From a virus, in the IMG/VR virus record IMGVR_UViG_3300033571_015157, positions 1-28,243 of that record: a stretch of DNA of 28,243 nucleotides; one strand, given 5' to 3'. Positions 17,401 through 25,494 of the stretch are shown here, in pieces. The notes beneath the pieces are model-generated. The model was not told the DNA's origin, did no database searches, and was given only the letters and a program-made list of their open reading frames with translations. Position 1 is the first letter of the stretch. Each line of letters starts with the position of its first letter. Made by a program: the position numbers and the translations under genes.

Positions 17401-17441
17401 TCTAATAATAAAGCATCTGTTAATGTATATCTAACTGCCAT
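14421..17441 (-). CDS. Tail paralogue 3: helical start, ASH/Hydin-like Ig domain and shared core module
   Basis: Structural protein of 1006 aa, the largest of the five paralogues. Residues about 10-75 look helical and partly coiled-coil. Residues about 88-196 resemble an ASH/SPD-2/Hydin-type immunoglobulin-like domain, with FTIRNTGTADL (112-122), VRFSPSAVASF (162-172) and IVLRGVG (189-195). Residues about 200-670 are unrecognised and rich in Tyr, Asn and Cys. From about 672 the shared module appears: FSVAYGNKYGSGS, SRAIYGQYRLLALDQ, YAISFNRD, LTLIDNS, YGRVYPNLGFIIL, KLFTAISGA and YFVRVG, ending with TYITTIGLYNDMNELLAVAK. AAGG lies 6 nt before the ATG, and the gap to the 381-residue gene is 8 nt. 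Ig-like and coiled-coil elements are common in phage tail appendages. The exact role is unknown. Confidence 0.85.
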   Translation of the reverse strand: MAVRYTLTDALLLDCDFILSEIEVYGEVIIPTLRAELNASISSNDTFRQEQLRNELNDLEADLSNLETASSQLGCGVTIGGGGTSTPEAKIEVSNTLDFSALDINTSTTKTFTIRNTGTADLIIDSYFISPQSNVFTPVNWPAINPSSRYTIPSGRQLDLQVRFSPSAVASFTTSIVFYSNSVGGTNSIVLRGVGQQPQDPGINSPLGRKATGSVRYFSLRNVREIYTETSNNPDINSPYFDSRKTKHSAKIIADIYQCYTKPNAQNGATTQTMVMDNVVIANGVGSFWYEDCDDFLGGLLPVYQYYYDNSKFNDIREWRKLDPGSIPIQIFSDDSLEAINAANFANLIPTAGQLLKAKQTITAIADEIDDGTAYWSEFDSNNPNATSCNRFSKANTLYLDTVITSKLTGKSQIKIYDGRSDQKQVRSTTTRASKPDLLSKISGVPERTLPYAYISNVVYGRLSCLSPNTGCFITDEKPTSELRPVGEQLIKLAPNGRSAVPEQIPSDPCYRGFRTKYIRGFVHERKWEVQLNCLGKIFNEYEWRVDEALFAQRGMQFEVWEDVQFAGTEIGFNDVCIPTELAKEQEPYVDASDIRGCYEIHTLKIFNKYPDYSTSGMDNYIKGPETLTTEDYSGLGPGIKLSRKVQRADCIDTPLRVYHPLIKGKDIMAARDILVTKGLFNHTQSLLSYSTSSIQSLDSKKYYYDVVDETRVINGTPVSYFSVAYGNKYGSGSLYEGYEFNDSPSRAIYGQYRLLALDQSETEFNFYNNGVYSSSRKDIYAISFNRDSLTDRIDPGNFELSLYGGGNTLTLIDNSRDILEDKFSNQYVYTYFDIVSGSLSDGIHPSGSGSIETNKNITTYGRVYPNLGFIILDAEKLDDEISLGTDLDDNIDGDNSYKLFTAISGAASIGNPLKARSSKNKKTNHYFVRVGASTSNYTNNPTVIDEMVTDSRYIKNEYFRHRPTTYITTIGLYNDMNELLAVAKVSKPILKTPDKDILIKIRLNW

Positions 17442-17449
17442 TTTTTACC

Positions 17450-18595
17450 TTAATAATCTAATTTAATTTTTATGATCATTTCTGAACTTGATGTTTTTAT
17501 TACGGGTTTTGATAACTTAGCTACGGCTAATAATTCGTTATCATCATTGTAAAGTCCAACGGTAGTTACATAAGTAACATTTCTATTCGTATCATTTGCC
17601 GTACCTGAGAGTCTTAGGTTATCTTTTATCCTATACGAATCACTAACACTTGCTGTATAGTAGCTGATATTATTACTATAATTAAATTCACCATTACCAA
17701 CTCTTGCAAAATAAATAGTAGAGTGTATTGTTTCAAGTGTTCTTCCTTCAAAAGTATAGGCAGAACCAGATGACATAGAAGCACTTATAGAATTAAAAAA
17801 TCTTATACTATTATACTTACTACCCGTTTCGGCAGCTGCTCTATTAGTATTCATAGAAGCGGATGCATCTAAAGCTTTACCGTTTAAAACTATGAGTCCG
17901 TAGTCTGGATACACAACACCATATGGCACGGCAGAGTTTGCTCCACTATAAAGTCCATCATCTAAACTACCACTGTAAACAAAGTAATATTGGCCACCAT
18001 TTCCAGTACGTACAAGACTTGTATCTAATAGATAAGTTTGACTTAAAGTTTCATCTACTAATTTTGTTATTTTATTACCAGATGGAAGACCAGTAACTGC
18101 ATTAGTACCGTGTAATGATAACTCCCAAGACCCAGGTGCAAGTTTTTCTTTATATCTGTTTCTATTAAATGATACAACATATACATATTCTGAGGTTTCT
18201 GTGTATGGTGCAGTTAATGTATTTGAATTATCGTACCCATTTGCTTGCGATACAAACTCAAATAAATTCTGTTCAGTATCCAACAGTAATTGTTTGAATT
18301 GTGAATACATAGCTTTAGATTCTAATGCTTCAGTATTGATGCCATTTTCTAATGAACCGCTAGACGAACCACTATTTAAAAAATCACAATATGTTATTGT
18401 AAATTGTTTTTCAGCTCTTGATCCAGAATCATTATACACGTCTAAATAGTATAATTTTTGTGTTTCTGACTGAAGTGAACTTGTGTAGATTTTAGCTAAG
18501 GATGAACTATTTTTCGACCAAATAGGTCTTGATATAAAATCACGTCTATCATAAGCTATAGAACCAAATTCAAAGTTTTTATAAACCGAAGTCAT
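17450..18595 (-). CDS. Tail paralogue 2: shared core module alone
   Basis: Protein of 381 aa that is essentially the bare core module. In order it shows SVYKNFEFG near the start, LYYLDVYND, FTITYCDFLNSGSSSGS, SKAMYSQFKQLLLD, YVVSFNR, GSWELSL, KLVDETL, YVYSGSLDDG-like segments, YGVVYPDYGLIVLNG, YFARVGNGEFNYSNN, and the C-terminal signature VTYVTTVGLYNDDNELLAVA (about 340-359). Its whole length corresponds to the C-terminal half of the 856-residue protein, so one may derive from the other by gain or loss of the N-terminal part. It begins 3 nt after the 388-residue gene. A beta-rich virion subunit is likely; no catalytic motif was seen. Confidence 0.83.
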   Translation of the reverse strand: MTSVYKNFEFGSIAYDRRDFISRPIWSKNSSSLAKIYTSSLQSETQKLYYLDVYNDSGSRAEKQFTITYCDFLNSGSSSGSLENGINTEALESKAMYSQFKQLLLDTEQNLFEFVSQANGYDNSNTLTAPYTETSEYVYVVSFNRNRYKEKLAPGSWELSLHGTNAVTGLPSGNKITKLVDETLSQTYLLDTSLVRTGNGGQYYFVYSGSLDDGLYSGANSAVPYGVVYPDYGLIVLNGKALDASASMNTNRAAAETGSKYNSIRFFNSISASMSSGSAYTFEGRTLETIHSTIYFARVGNGEFNYSNNISYYTASVSDSYRIKDNLRLSGTANDTNRNVTYVTTVGLYNDDNELLAVAKLSKPVIKTSSSEMIIKIKLDY

Positions 18596-18598
18596 ATA

Positions 18599-19765
18599 TT
18601 AATACTCTAACTTAACTGTTATTGAAACTTCACTATTAAAAGATTTTTGTATTGGTTTACTGAGTTTTGCAACTGCTAATAAATCATTATTATCGTTATA
18701 CAATCCAACTGTTGTTATGTAAGAATATGGATTGTATTTGAAACTATCAAAAAGTAATTTACCGTCATCATCAAATTTCATAGTTGGATTATTACTATAA
18801 TTCATTTCATCACTGTTTACCCTAACAAATATAGTTTGCTGATTTTTTATTTCAACACCACGTGCTATGAATCCATAGTCTGAATTTATTTCAGCTGCTC
18901 CACTAATTGCTGTGAATAATTTGTGAGCGTTTTCACCATCTATATTGGATCCAGTAACAGTATTAAATGAAGCGGACTGATTTAATTTTTGAGCACTTAT
19001 TAGTATTACTCCTTGCTCTGGAAAAACCAATCCAAAGTATTGTGGTATTCCACTACCATCATTGTATATTGAACCCAATGTTCCACTGACTAAATTTCTA
19101 ACCTTTGCTGGTTTTTGTGTAGTCTCCATCGAGTCCATGTAATCGGATGAATCATCTATCAACGATATTATACTTTGAGATGGTGATACTTCAACATTAC
19201 TTCCAGTATAAACGTTATTAGCATAGTCGTTGCCATTCAGTACGGCTATATTTAATTGGAAATTTCCAGAATCTAATCTATCACCATACTTTTCTCTATT
19301 CAAGCTAACAGCATAAAAATCATTTATGTAATTAAATGTATCTCCACCTGATGATGTTATCCATCCATACTCAGCTAAATGAGAGTTTTCAGCTGAACGT
19401 AATTGGAACTGATTTCCAGCTGGAATTTCATCTAAACAACTTAATCTGTATTGTGAATATATCGCTCTTGATGGTGTGTCATCTAATCCAGGTGTATTAA
19501 TATCACCCTCCACCCAAGTCGTGCCGTATCCTGAAACATGACCGTATGCTATAGAAAACATTTCATTTTCTATAGTATCAACGGATTGGGACATCCATAC
19601 TTGTGTATAATATTGCTTAGACGTATTTGATTGAGCAGAACTAGTATGAAATGTAGTTAGTGTTCCAATCCCGTTTGCCCAAACTCCACGAGTGTATAGT
19701 GATGTGAATATATTTGATAATAAAGTATTATTATCATTCGTGGTAACTTCTTTAAATACTGACAT
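18599..19765 (-). CDS. Tail paralogue 1: shared core module alone
   Basis: First of the five tandem paralogues, 388 aa. It carries the full core: FSIAYGHVSGYG (70-81), SRAIYSQYRLSCLDE (99-113), YAVSLNREKYGDRLDSGNFQ, ISLIDDS, LVSGTLGS, FGLVFPEQGVILI, HKLFTAISGAAE, FVRVNSDEMNYSNNPT, and the C-terminal signature SYITTVGLYNDNNDLLAVAK. It starts 36 nt after the 213-residue gene, a gap that contains a run of ten T bases. The motif set is shared with its neighbours but I know no named family for it. It is probably a beta-rich structural subunit of the tail or baseplate. Confidence 0.83.
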   Translation of the reverse strand: MSVFKEVTTNDNNTLLSNIFTSLYTRGVWANGIGTLTTFHTSSAQSNTSKQYYTQVWMSQSVDTIENEMFSIAYGHVSGYGTTWVEGDINTPGLDDTPSRAIYSQYRLSCLDEIPAGNQFQLRSAENSHLAEYGWITSSGGDTFNYINDFYAVSLNREKYGDRLDSGNFQLNIAVLNGNDYANNVYTGSNVEVSPSQSIISLIDDSSDYMDSMETTQKPAKVRNLVSGTLGSIYNDGSGIPQYFGLVFPEQGVILISAQKLNQSASFNTVTGSNIDGENAHKLFTAISGAAEINSDYGFIARGVEIKNQQTIFVRVNSDEMNYSNNPTMKFDDDGKLLFDSFKYNPYSYITTVGLYNDNNDLLAVAKLSKPIQKSFNSEVSITVKLEY

Positions 19766-19801
19766 AGATTAATCCATATTTTTTATTCGTTAAAAAAAAA
19801 A

Positions 19802-20443
19802 TCAAACATTTCTTTGGGTTATTTTTATATTAGCTACAAACCTTGCACCCGTTTGATCTGCTGTTACTATCAATTTTGTAGTTGCAGATGTATTTGTTGG
19901 AAGTTGTGTTCCGGTTGGTATAATGCGTATTCCACTTTGTGCTGGAACCGATGAGTTTGTTACCGATCTTCCTGGAAGCACATTTGTAAATCCTTCAAAT
20001 GTTGCATAAGTATTGTCTAATATATGATAGGTATATGACGTATTTGGGTCTGATTGTTGACCGTTTGTACTTAAATGTACAGATGATGGTTTTACTTCTC
20101 TACCAAGTGTATCATTTGTAAATAGATCTATTTGGCCTTTGTATACACTATCTGGGTTTATAAATGGTATGTGTGTTGTTCCAGGGGGCATTGTTATCAG
20201 TTTATATTTTAATGCTTGAGTTTCATCTGGAACAGCTTGTAATATTGGTAAATTCTCTATAGTTGCACCATAGTAATCAGTTCCACCTGGATGGGATGGG
20301 TTCCATAAATCATAATCAATTTCATCATCTGCCAAAGCAAATTTAGTTATATTAAATGCATTTCTTCCTTGAGCCAAAAGTTCACGACCTTTTTTTGTGA
20401 GGATTGCATCTACCGTTATGCTACTATTATTCAAATAAGACAT
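19802..20443 (-). CDS. Virion-type protein of unknown function, marine T4-like phage family
   Basis: Protein of 213 aa with a distinctive N-terminus: ITVDAILTKKGRELLAQG (8-25), then ITKFALADDEIDYDLWN (32-48). As far as I can recall, this pattern recurs in structural proteins of marine T4-like phages near the baseplate genes, but I cannot name a function. The rest is predicted beta-rich, with many Thr, Pro and Asn, and there is no signal peptide or membrane segment. It has the clearest ribosome binding site in the window, AAAAGGAG 6 nt before the ATG. It also lies behind the longest intergenic gap, so it may be strongly and separately expressed, as an abundant virion protein would be. It is followed by the five paralogues, which it may help attach. 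Confidence 0.8.
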   Translation of the reverse strand: MSYLNNSSITVDAILTKKGRELLAQGRNAFNITKFALADDEIDYDLWNPSHPGGTDYYGATIENLPILQAVPDETQALKYKLITMPPGTTHIPFINPDSVYKGQIDLFTNDTLGREVKPSSVHLSTNGQQSDPNTSYTYHILDNTYATFEGFTNVLPGRSVTNSSVPAQSGIRIIPTGTQLPTNTSATTKLIVTADQTGARFVANIKITQRNV

Positions 20444-20449
20444 ACGATA

Positions 20450-20457
20450 CTCCTTTT
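20450..20457 (-). promoter_or_regulatory. Strong ribosome binding site (AAAAGGAG)
   Basis: Minus-strand ATAAAAGGAG followed by six bases and ATG at 20443. It is the best Shine-Dalgarno match in the window and supports the start of the 213-residue protein. Confidence 0.75.
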
Positions 20458-20516
20458 ATAAATTCATATACATAAATAGTTAATTTTTTCTTTCTAAATA
20501 TAATAAGCAACTACTG

Positions 20517-20524
20517 CATTTATA
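20517..20524 (-). promoter_or_regulatory. T4 late-promoter-like box (TATAAATG)
   Basis: Seven of eight bases match the T4 late promoter TATAAATA, on the coding strand about 75 nt upstream of the 213-residue gene and inside the 123-nt gap 20444-20566. No sigma70 -35 is needed for such promoters. The gap is very AT-rich, so this may be chance. Apart from this box, the ribosome binding site and an inverted repeat, nothing else is seen in the gap. Confidence 0.28.
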
Positions 20525-20539
20525 GATATAAATATAGTC

Positions 20540-20567
20540 ATAAATAAAATTACGTTATTTTATTTAT
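20540..20567. repeat. 11-bp perfect inverted repeat at the end of the gp7-like gene
   Basis: Arms at 20540-20550 and 20557-20567 with a 6-nt loop, overlapping the TAA stop of the 1438-residue gene. It could form an AT-only hairpin in RNA, but no U-tract follows on the minus strand. Terminator function is doubtful; it may instead be a binding site or chance. Confidence 0.4.
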
Positions 20568-23500
20568 TATTTTTGATATGCTGGGTTATTTGGATCTGTA
20601 ACTGCTACCGCATTATCTGATGTTTGTGTTGTTGTAAAACCATTGTCTGGTCCTAAATTTTGTGTACTTGCATTTGATCCAGACCACCAAAGTACCCAAG
20701 GAAACGATCTAACATATTCACGTGAGGTTGGATAATTTACATAAGTATTTGCGTTTGTTACTCTACCTTCTTGTAAATACTTGGATGAAAACAACTTACG
20801 TCCACTCATATATGGTTTACTTGTATCTAATTTTATTATTCTTGGTGCAGTATCTATCATACCATAAACGTTTTTAAACATTGCATCTGGGTAAGTTGCC
20901 GACCCAGTTAGGAATCCACCTCTAATGTATGTTCTCCAATATGAACTACTTGGGAATGTACCGAAATTCAATGACCCAGAATATTTTAAAATATTGTATT
21001 GTACATCATTATATTCATATGACTCGTCTTCAAAATTTTCCAATATCAGAGAATAATCCAATATATTAGAGTTTGAATTGTAGTAAGAATTTTTTGGGGA
21101 TATTGATTTTTTATATGGTAATGCATAATCATTACAACCAGCAAATTCTCTATTTCTTTTTGCGGTATTGAATGAGTTTGGAGAAATAAAAGTAGATCCT
21201 GTTACTACACTATAATCAATGTCATTTAAATTTGAATTATTACTATATTTTATCACGTAGTTATAATAAATATCCGTCTCATAATTAGAAACTTGATTCA
21301 TATACACGCCATCTAAATGTGCTGAATTATTATTTTGGATGAAGTCTGTGCTTATTTCTGATGATGCTATATCGTAAATTTTTCCGATTAAATTTCTATT
21401 ATTCCAAACATTTAACGGAGCTATATGACTAACCGATTTCATTGTTAATCTATCGTCCGATAATTGTGTTTTTAGAGTTGCACCATATGCCTTGTAATTG
21501 AATTTTAAGTTATTTTCTTCAAACATCTGTAATTTAGTTTTTTTAGTGATTATTTCGGACGGTAATTTTGGATCTGCTTCTATTTCACCATCTCTTATGA
21601 TTTCATCAGTATCACTACTAACCTCGGAAATTACATCGTTTTCCGAATCTACCATGTTAACTTCTATTAAATCACCTTCCTCAAATCCTATAAAAAGTAC
21701 AGTACTCTTTGAATCATATGATAATACAACATCTGTAGCTTTTATTAACGGTTCTGTTTCTTTTACAAAATTTTCAGTTTCACCTGTAATTTTTCTTATC
21801 GGTAGCGTTTTAGATCTTTCTAAAACATTTGGTTCTAATACTATACCTAATAATTCATTTGTTCTTGCGGGTAAAGTTTGTGCTATTTGTTCAAATACAC
21901 TTAAATCAAATTTGGCTATTAAATTTATGTAAGCATTAAAATCATTTCTATTTTCATATTTTTTCCAGTATTCGTTTGAAAACTGATTTAGTAAAAAATA
22001 TTCTTCATCATCTATAGTGGAGTAATCACCTATGTATTCTGATAAGTCAGTACTTCCTATTGATTCATATATGTCTTCGTTTATAACATGCTGTGGTGAA
22101 AATGCAACCGTTAATCTGTTTGAATCATTTGATCCAGCAGTTAAAGTTGATTTTTCATATGAAGTATGCATATTTAAAGCACCTTGCAAAGACGCAGAAT
22201 CTATTCGTATCTTATCGGGATAGATTATACTTGCACCCAAATTTGCAACGTTCATATTGTACGTTTCTGTTGTTGGTTCAAATGATGCCGAATTAAATCC
22301 AACTATGTATACTTCCTTCGATGAACTAAAAAATGTTTTTTGTTTTTGATTCGGGTGTGTACTACTTATACTAAAAGTTGTTTCTAAATCTATGGGTTGC
22401 CAAAATTTAAATTGAGCTTGCAAATCATAAAATGAGGATGATTGTGTATTTCCATTATATGCCCTTGCAGCTAATACATGGTTATCAAACGATTCTTCTT
22501 TTAGTTGGTTAGACCAATATCTTAATTCAAAAATAGATCCAAACAGTGGTGTATTCGTCTCTACGTTACTTCCATTTCCAATGGTTAGTACACCATCAGA
22601 AGACCAAGCTCTATTGTAGTCTGGCATCGATGGTCCATCTATAGAAATACTAGCAGATCTTTCAATTGATAATTTGCCATATTTTTCAGTCTTCAAAAAG
22701 AAATCATATATCTGATCACCAAGTATTAAATCACTTGTATATCTTCTACGAATCATTATATTCAGAGGAACATCATCGTATAAATATTCATCGTAAAATG
22801 AAGCAGTAGCATAATTTGTACCATCACCCAACCAAAAAGTCAATGTTCCTTTTTCTACATCAGTTCCATTATTATTTATGGTTACAAACCAATCTGCTCT
22901 AGATCCAGAACTTTTTTGCAATACAACTTGGTTTTCCATTCCAGAATAATTGTAAAGTTTTTCTGGATTCATTTTCCATTTAAACGTTACTGTATCTGGA
23001 TAGACCCAATTATTTTCATAATATACCTTTTCCCAAGGCGCACTTATGTATTGAGAATAACTACTTGTTAAATTTAAATAATATGTTGCCTTGTCATAAA
23101 CATTCTTTCTTACATTTTGATTTGTTGGGTTATAGTATCCACCATGTTCTTTTATGTATAAGAGGGTTTGTGGTATTCCATAAGCTGCTAATAAGGCTCT
23201 TATTCCACGAGTTGTTCCTTTGGTTTTTTGTATGTATGGTAAATTATTTAATATTCTTCGCCAAACTTCTTTAGTTCTTTCTTCTTCTGTCTTATTATAT
23301 TTTTGTCCTAAAACATTAGTTTTTTGATCAAATTCACTATTTACACCTAATGCAAATTCCCACAAGTCCTTATCTTGAATATTACTTGATAATTTCCAAC
23401 CAAATGTATTTGTTACAGCTTCTACTAAATCTTGAGATAATTCATTTTTTGGATTTTGATCTCGTGTATTCTTTTTTAGAATGTGATTTATGTATAGGTA

Positions 23501-24883
23501 AACAACATCAAAGTGTTGACCTATCATGTTTATGAAGTTAATAAACTGTTCATTTTGTGAATCAGTTGTTATAAACTCTGGTAAAACATTTTTTAGTGAA
23601 TTTACATTATTTCTATCAAAAGATTCTGCTAAATCTAATAAATCTCTGTACCAATTTTCGACTACACTGCTATTCAATCTATAGAATCTATATTTGGCAT
23701 TTTTTGTTTGTACGTCCGTATTTGCTATATCTGATACTTCATATTTTGGGAATGGTGATACTGTTCCAGAATTAGGTACATATTCTTCATAATACATCCA
23801 TTTTTCCCAATCATCTAAACCAGCTACTACTTTATCTATCAATTTTTGTATAGCATTTATATTATTATTCATATCCACTGTTGAAGCTGGTATAGATAAC
23901 AATTCGTCTATTTGATTTTTATACGTATCTAATAATTGTATTTTATAATAAAAGTTTTCAACTCGCTCATAAGCTGATGAGTAAAATATAAAATTTTCAA
24001 ATTTTGTATAGTCTATATTAAGTTTTACTGATGGCATGACACCATCGATACATTTATTTATTAGTTCTTGAGACGTATTTACGTTATTACCTAATAACTC
24101 TTCCCATGATTTTAATTCTGTATCTGAAGCTATATTGTATGAAGATGCTACACTATAATTTGGTCCTCTTAATTCATTAGCATTTGTTGTTATGACGGGA
24201 GTTGAGTCATATAATTCAAATAAATCTATGTATGGTTTTAATATTTGTGTTTCTAACCAACATTCAGATCTTAGATCTAAATAACTTGGTAATGGTTTTA
24301 TTAACTTTACATAAAAATAATTTAAACTCCCATCCGATGTTACATTTATTACATCTATTAACCTGTTTTGACCAAAATTCATAATTACCGTCGGTAAATA
24401 TTTTTTTGGTTTTAAATAATTTAGTACAAAATTTTTAAGATTATTTTGTTCAATGTTATCATTTGGATTTGTTAAAGCTAATACAAGTTCTTGTCTATTT
24501 CTCGATATTTCCGCTATAAATAATTTATTAGAAGCAGCTCTACTTGATACTAATTGTCTTGTAAAATTGTATACAAATCTATATGAACCTAAAGGTAAAT
24601 TAAATGGTTTTATGTCATTTATTAGATCAAAGTATATCGTTGTTGGATCCTGTATACTGTCAACTGTCCAACTTTTTAATTCGTAAATAGAACCAACATA
24701 ACTCGTATTCTTATTGAATATATGTAATTCAACTTTGTCTTTTTGTATGGAATTTATAGTATCATCAACATAGTTTACGGTTGGCACTATTATTCTGCGT
24801 TCTTTATTTACGTTATATCTAGAACCACGTATAGCACCATTTGATGAAAGTATTTCATTTATATTATCATATGAAAACGTCAT
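20567..24883 (-). CDS. Baseplate wedge protein, gp7/P2-I-like, with embedded LamG-like domain
   Basis: Large (1438 aa) baseplate protein. Residues about 440-580 resemble the tail protein I/gp7 region, with VWRRILNNLPYIQKTKGTTRG (540-560; KGTTRG 555-560) and IRALLAAYGIP (561-571). This matches the helix and KGT-containing turn typical of P2 gpI relatives, the structural counterparts of T4 gp7. A concanavalin/LamG-like domain follows at about 628-810: VTFKWKMNP (632-640), DWFVTI (664-669), LTFWLGDG (681-688) and FGSIFELRYWSN (781-792). A later block, FDLSVFEQIAQTLPARTNE (992-1010), ending in LEPNVLERSK (1016-1025), is conserved-looking but unnamed. AAGGGA precedes the ATG, and the gap to the coiled-coil gene is 8 nt. 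The order gp6-like gene then gpI-like gene mirrors J-I in P2 and 6-7 in T4. Wedge role inferred from motif and order. Confidence 0.8.
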   Translation of the reverse strand: MTFSYDNINEILSSNGAIRGSRYNVNKERRIIVPTVNYVDDTINSIQKDKVELHIFNKNTSYVGSIYELKSWTVDSIQDPTTIYFDLINDIKPFNLPLGSYRFVYNFTRQLVSSRAASNKLFIAEISRNRQELVLALTNPNDNIEQNNLKNFVLNYLKPKKYLPTVIMNFGQNRLIDVINVTSDGSLNYFYVKLIKPLPSYLDLRSECWLETQILKPYIDLFELYDSTPVITTNANELRGPNYSVASSYNIASDTELKSWEELLGNNVNTSQELINKCIDGVMPSVKLNIDYTKFENFIFYSSAYERVENFYYKIQLLDTYKNQIDELLSIPASTVDMNNNINAIQKLIDKVVAGLDDWEKWMYYEEYVPNSGTVSPFPKYEVSDIANTDVQTKNAKYRFYRLNSSVVENWYRDLLDLAESFDRNNVNSLKNVLPEFITTDSQNEQFINFINMIGQHFDVVYLYINHILKKNTRDQNPKNELSQDLVEAVTNTFGWKLSSNIQDKDLWEFALGVNSEFDQKTNVLGQKYNKTEEERTKEVWRRILNNLPYIQKTKGTTRGIRALLAAYGIPQTLLYIKEHGGYYNPTNQNVRKNVYDKATYYLNLTSSYSQYISAPWEKVYYENNWVYPDTVTFKWKMNPEKLYNYSGMENQVVLQKSSGSRADWFVTINNNGTDVEKGTLTFWLGDGTNYATASFYDEYLYDDVPLNIMIRRRYTSDLILGDQIYDFFLKTEKYGKLSIERSASISIDGPSMPDYNRAWSSDGVLTIGNGSNVETNTPLFGSIFELRYWSNQLKEESFDNHVLAARAYNGNTQSSSFYDLQAQFKFWQPIDLETTFSISSTHPNQKQKTFFSSSKEVYIVGFNSASFEPTTETYNMNVANLGASIIYPDKIRIDSASLQGALNMHTSYEKSTLTAGSNDSNRLTVAFSPQHVINEDIYESIGSTDLSEYIGDYSTIDDEEYFLLNQFSNEYWKKYENRNDFNAYINLIAKFDLSVFEQIAQTLPARTNELLGIVLEPNVLERSKTLPIRKITGETENFVKETEPLIKATDVVLSYDSKSTVLFIGFEEGDLIEVNMVDSENDVISEVSSDTDEIIRDGEIEADPKLPSEIITKKTKLQMFEENNLKFNYKAYGATLKTQLSDDRLTMKSVSHIAPLNVWNNRNLIGKIYDIASSEISTDFIQNNNSAHLDGVYMNQVSNYETDIYYNYVIKYSNNSNLNDIDYSVVTGSTFISPNSFNTAKRNREFAGCNDYALPYKKSISPKNSYYNSNSNILDYSLILENFEDESYEYNDVQYNILKYSGSLNFGTFPSSSYWRTYIRGGFLTGSATYPDAMFKNVYGMIDTAPRIIKLDTSKPYMSGRKLFSSKYLQEGRVTNANTYVNYPTSREYVRSFPWVLWWSGSNASTQNLGPDNGFTTTQTSDNAVAVTDPNNPAYQK

Positions 24884-24891
24884 AAATTCCC

Positions 24892-25494
24892 TTATGAGTT
24901 ATTATTAGTAATGGTATTCAGTGTACTTACCAATTGTTCTGTCTGTTTCATTGATAAGTCCTCTATTCTTTGGAGACTTTCTGTGGTAGCAGCAGCAATA
25001 CTTTGAACAGAACTTCTGAGTTGTTGTATTTCTTCATCTTTTCTTGATATTTCTTGATCCTTTACTTCAATATCTAATATCTGCTGATAAATCTGTTCGT
25101 CTTTTATAGCTATAATTTCGTCCTTATTGAGAACTTCATTTTCCAAATCATTTATTTTAGACTTCATTCCCGTTGGTGAATTTTCGTCTTGATTTATTAG
25201 ATTGGTTAAATCACTATAAAATTGTTCTGTTGCTGAAATTTCTGCATCTTCAACTGTTGTTTCTGGTTCCAATCCAACTCTAGCTTCACTCAATATATCG
25301 GAGTAACGTCTTAATACATAATCTTCAGCATTAACAGCTTGAGGTAAATCTTTAAAACCAATATCTACCAAATAAGCAAACTCGTCTAAAATAAATCTAT
25401 CATCAACTAATGGTATATCTAATTTTGCCATTCCTTGATATGACTTATCTATCTTTAAAGCACCCATACTATTTCTATCCAAAAACACACTCAT
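24892..25494 (-). CDS. Small coiled-coil baseplate-region protein
   Basis: Protein of 200 aa, unrecognised by family. Residues about 110-185 form a long charged coiled coil with repeated Asp/Glu/Lys heptads (KDEIIAIKDEQI, KDQEISRKDEEIQQLR). The N-terminal 70 residues are mixed, and the tail is Thr/Asn-rich. The start overlaps the stop of the upstream DNRLRE-like gene by four bases (ATGA), indicating translational coupling. Lying between the gp6-like and gp7-like genes, it could be a rod-like linker or oligomerisation partner in the wedge. That role is inferred from context. Confidence 0.78.
   Translation of the reverse strand: MSVFLDRNSMGALKIDKSYQGMAKLDIPLVDDRFILDEFAYLVDIGFKDLPQAVNAEDYVLRRYSDILSEARVGLEPETTVEDAEISATEQFYSDLTNLINQDENSPTGMKSKINDLENEVLNKDEIIAIKDEQIYQQILDIEVKDQEISRKDEEIQQLRSSVQSIAAATTESLQRIEDLSMKQTEQLVSTLNTITNNNS

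Noticed and set aside
9998-19765. Interpretation of the paralogue array as one gene broken by frameshifts
   Set aside because: Each gene has its own start and stop and a complete C-terminal signature, and several have plausible ribosome binding sites, so they are separate intact genes.
19792-19801. Run of ten T (minus strand) after the 213-residue gene as a terminator
   Set aside because: No stem-loop precedes it; only a 4-bp pairing is possible, so an intrinsic terminator is not supported.
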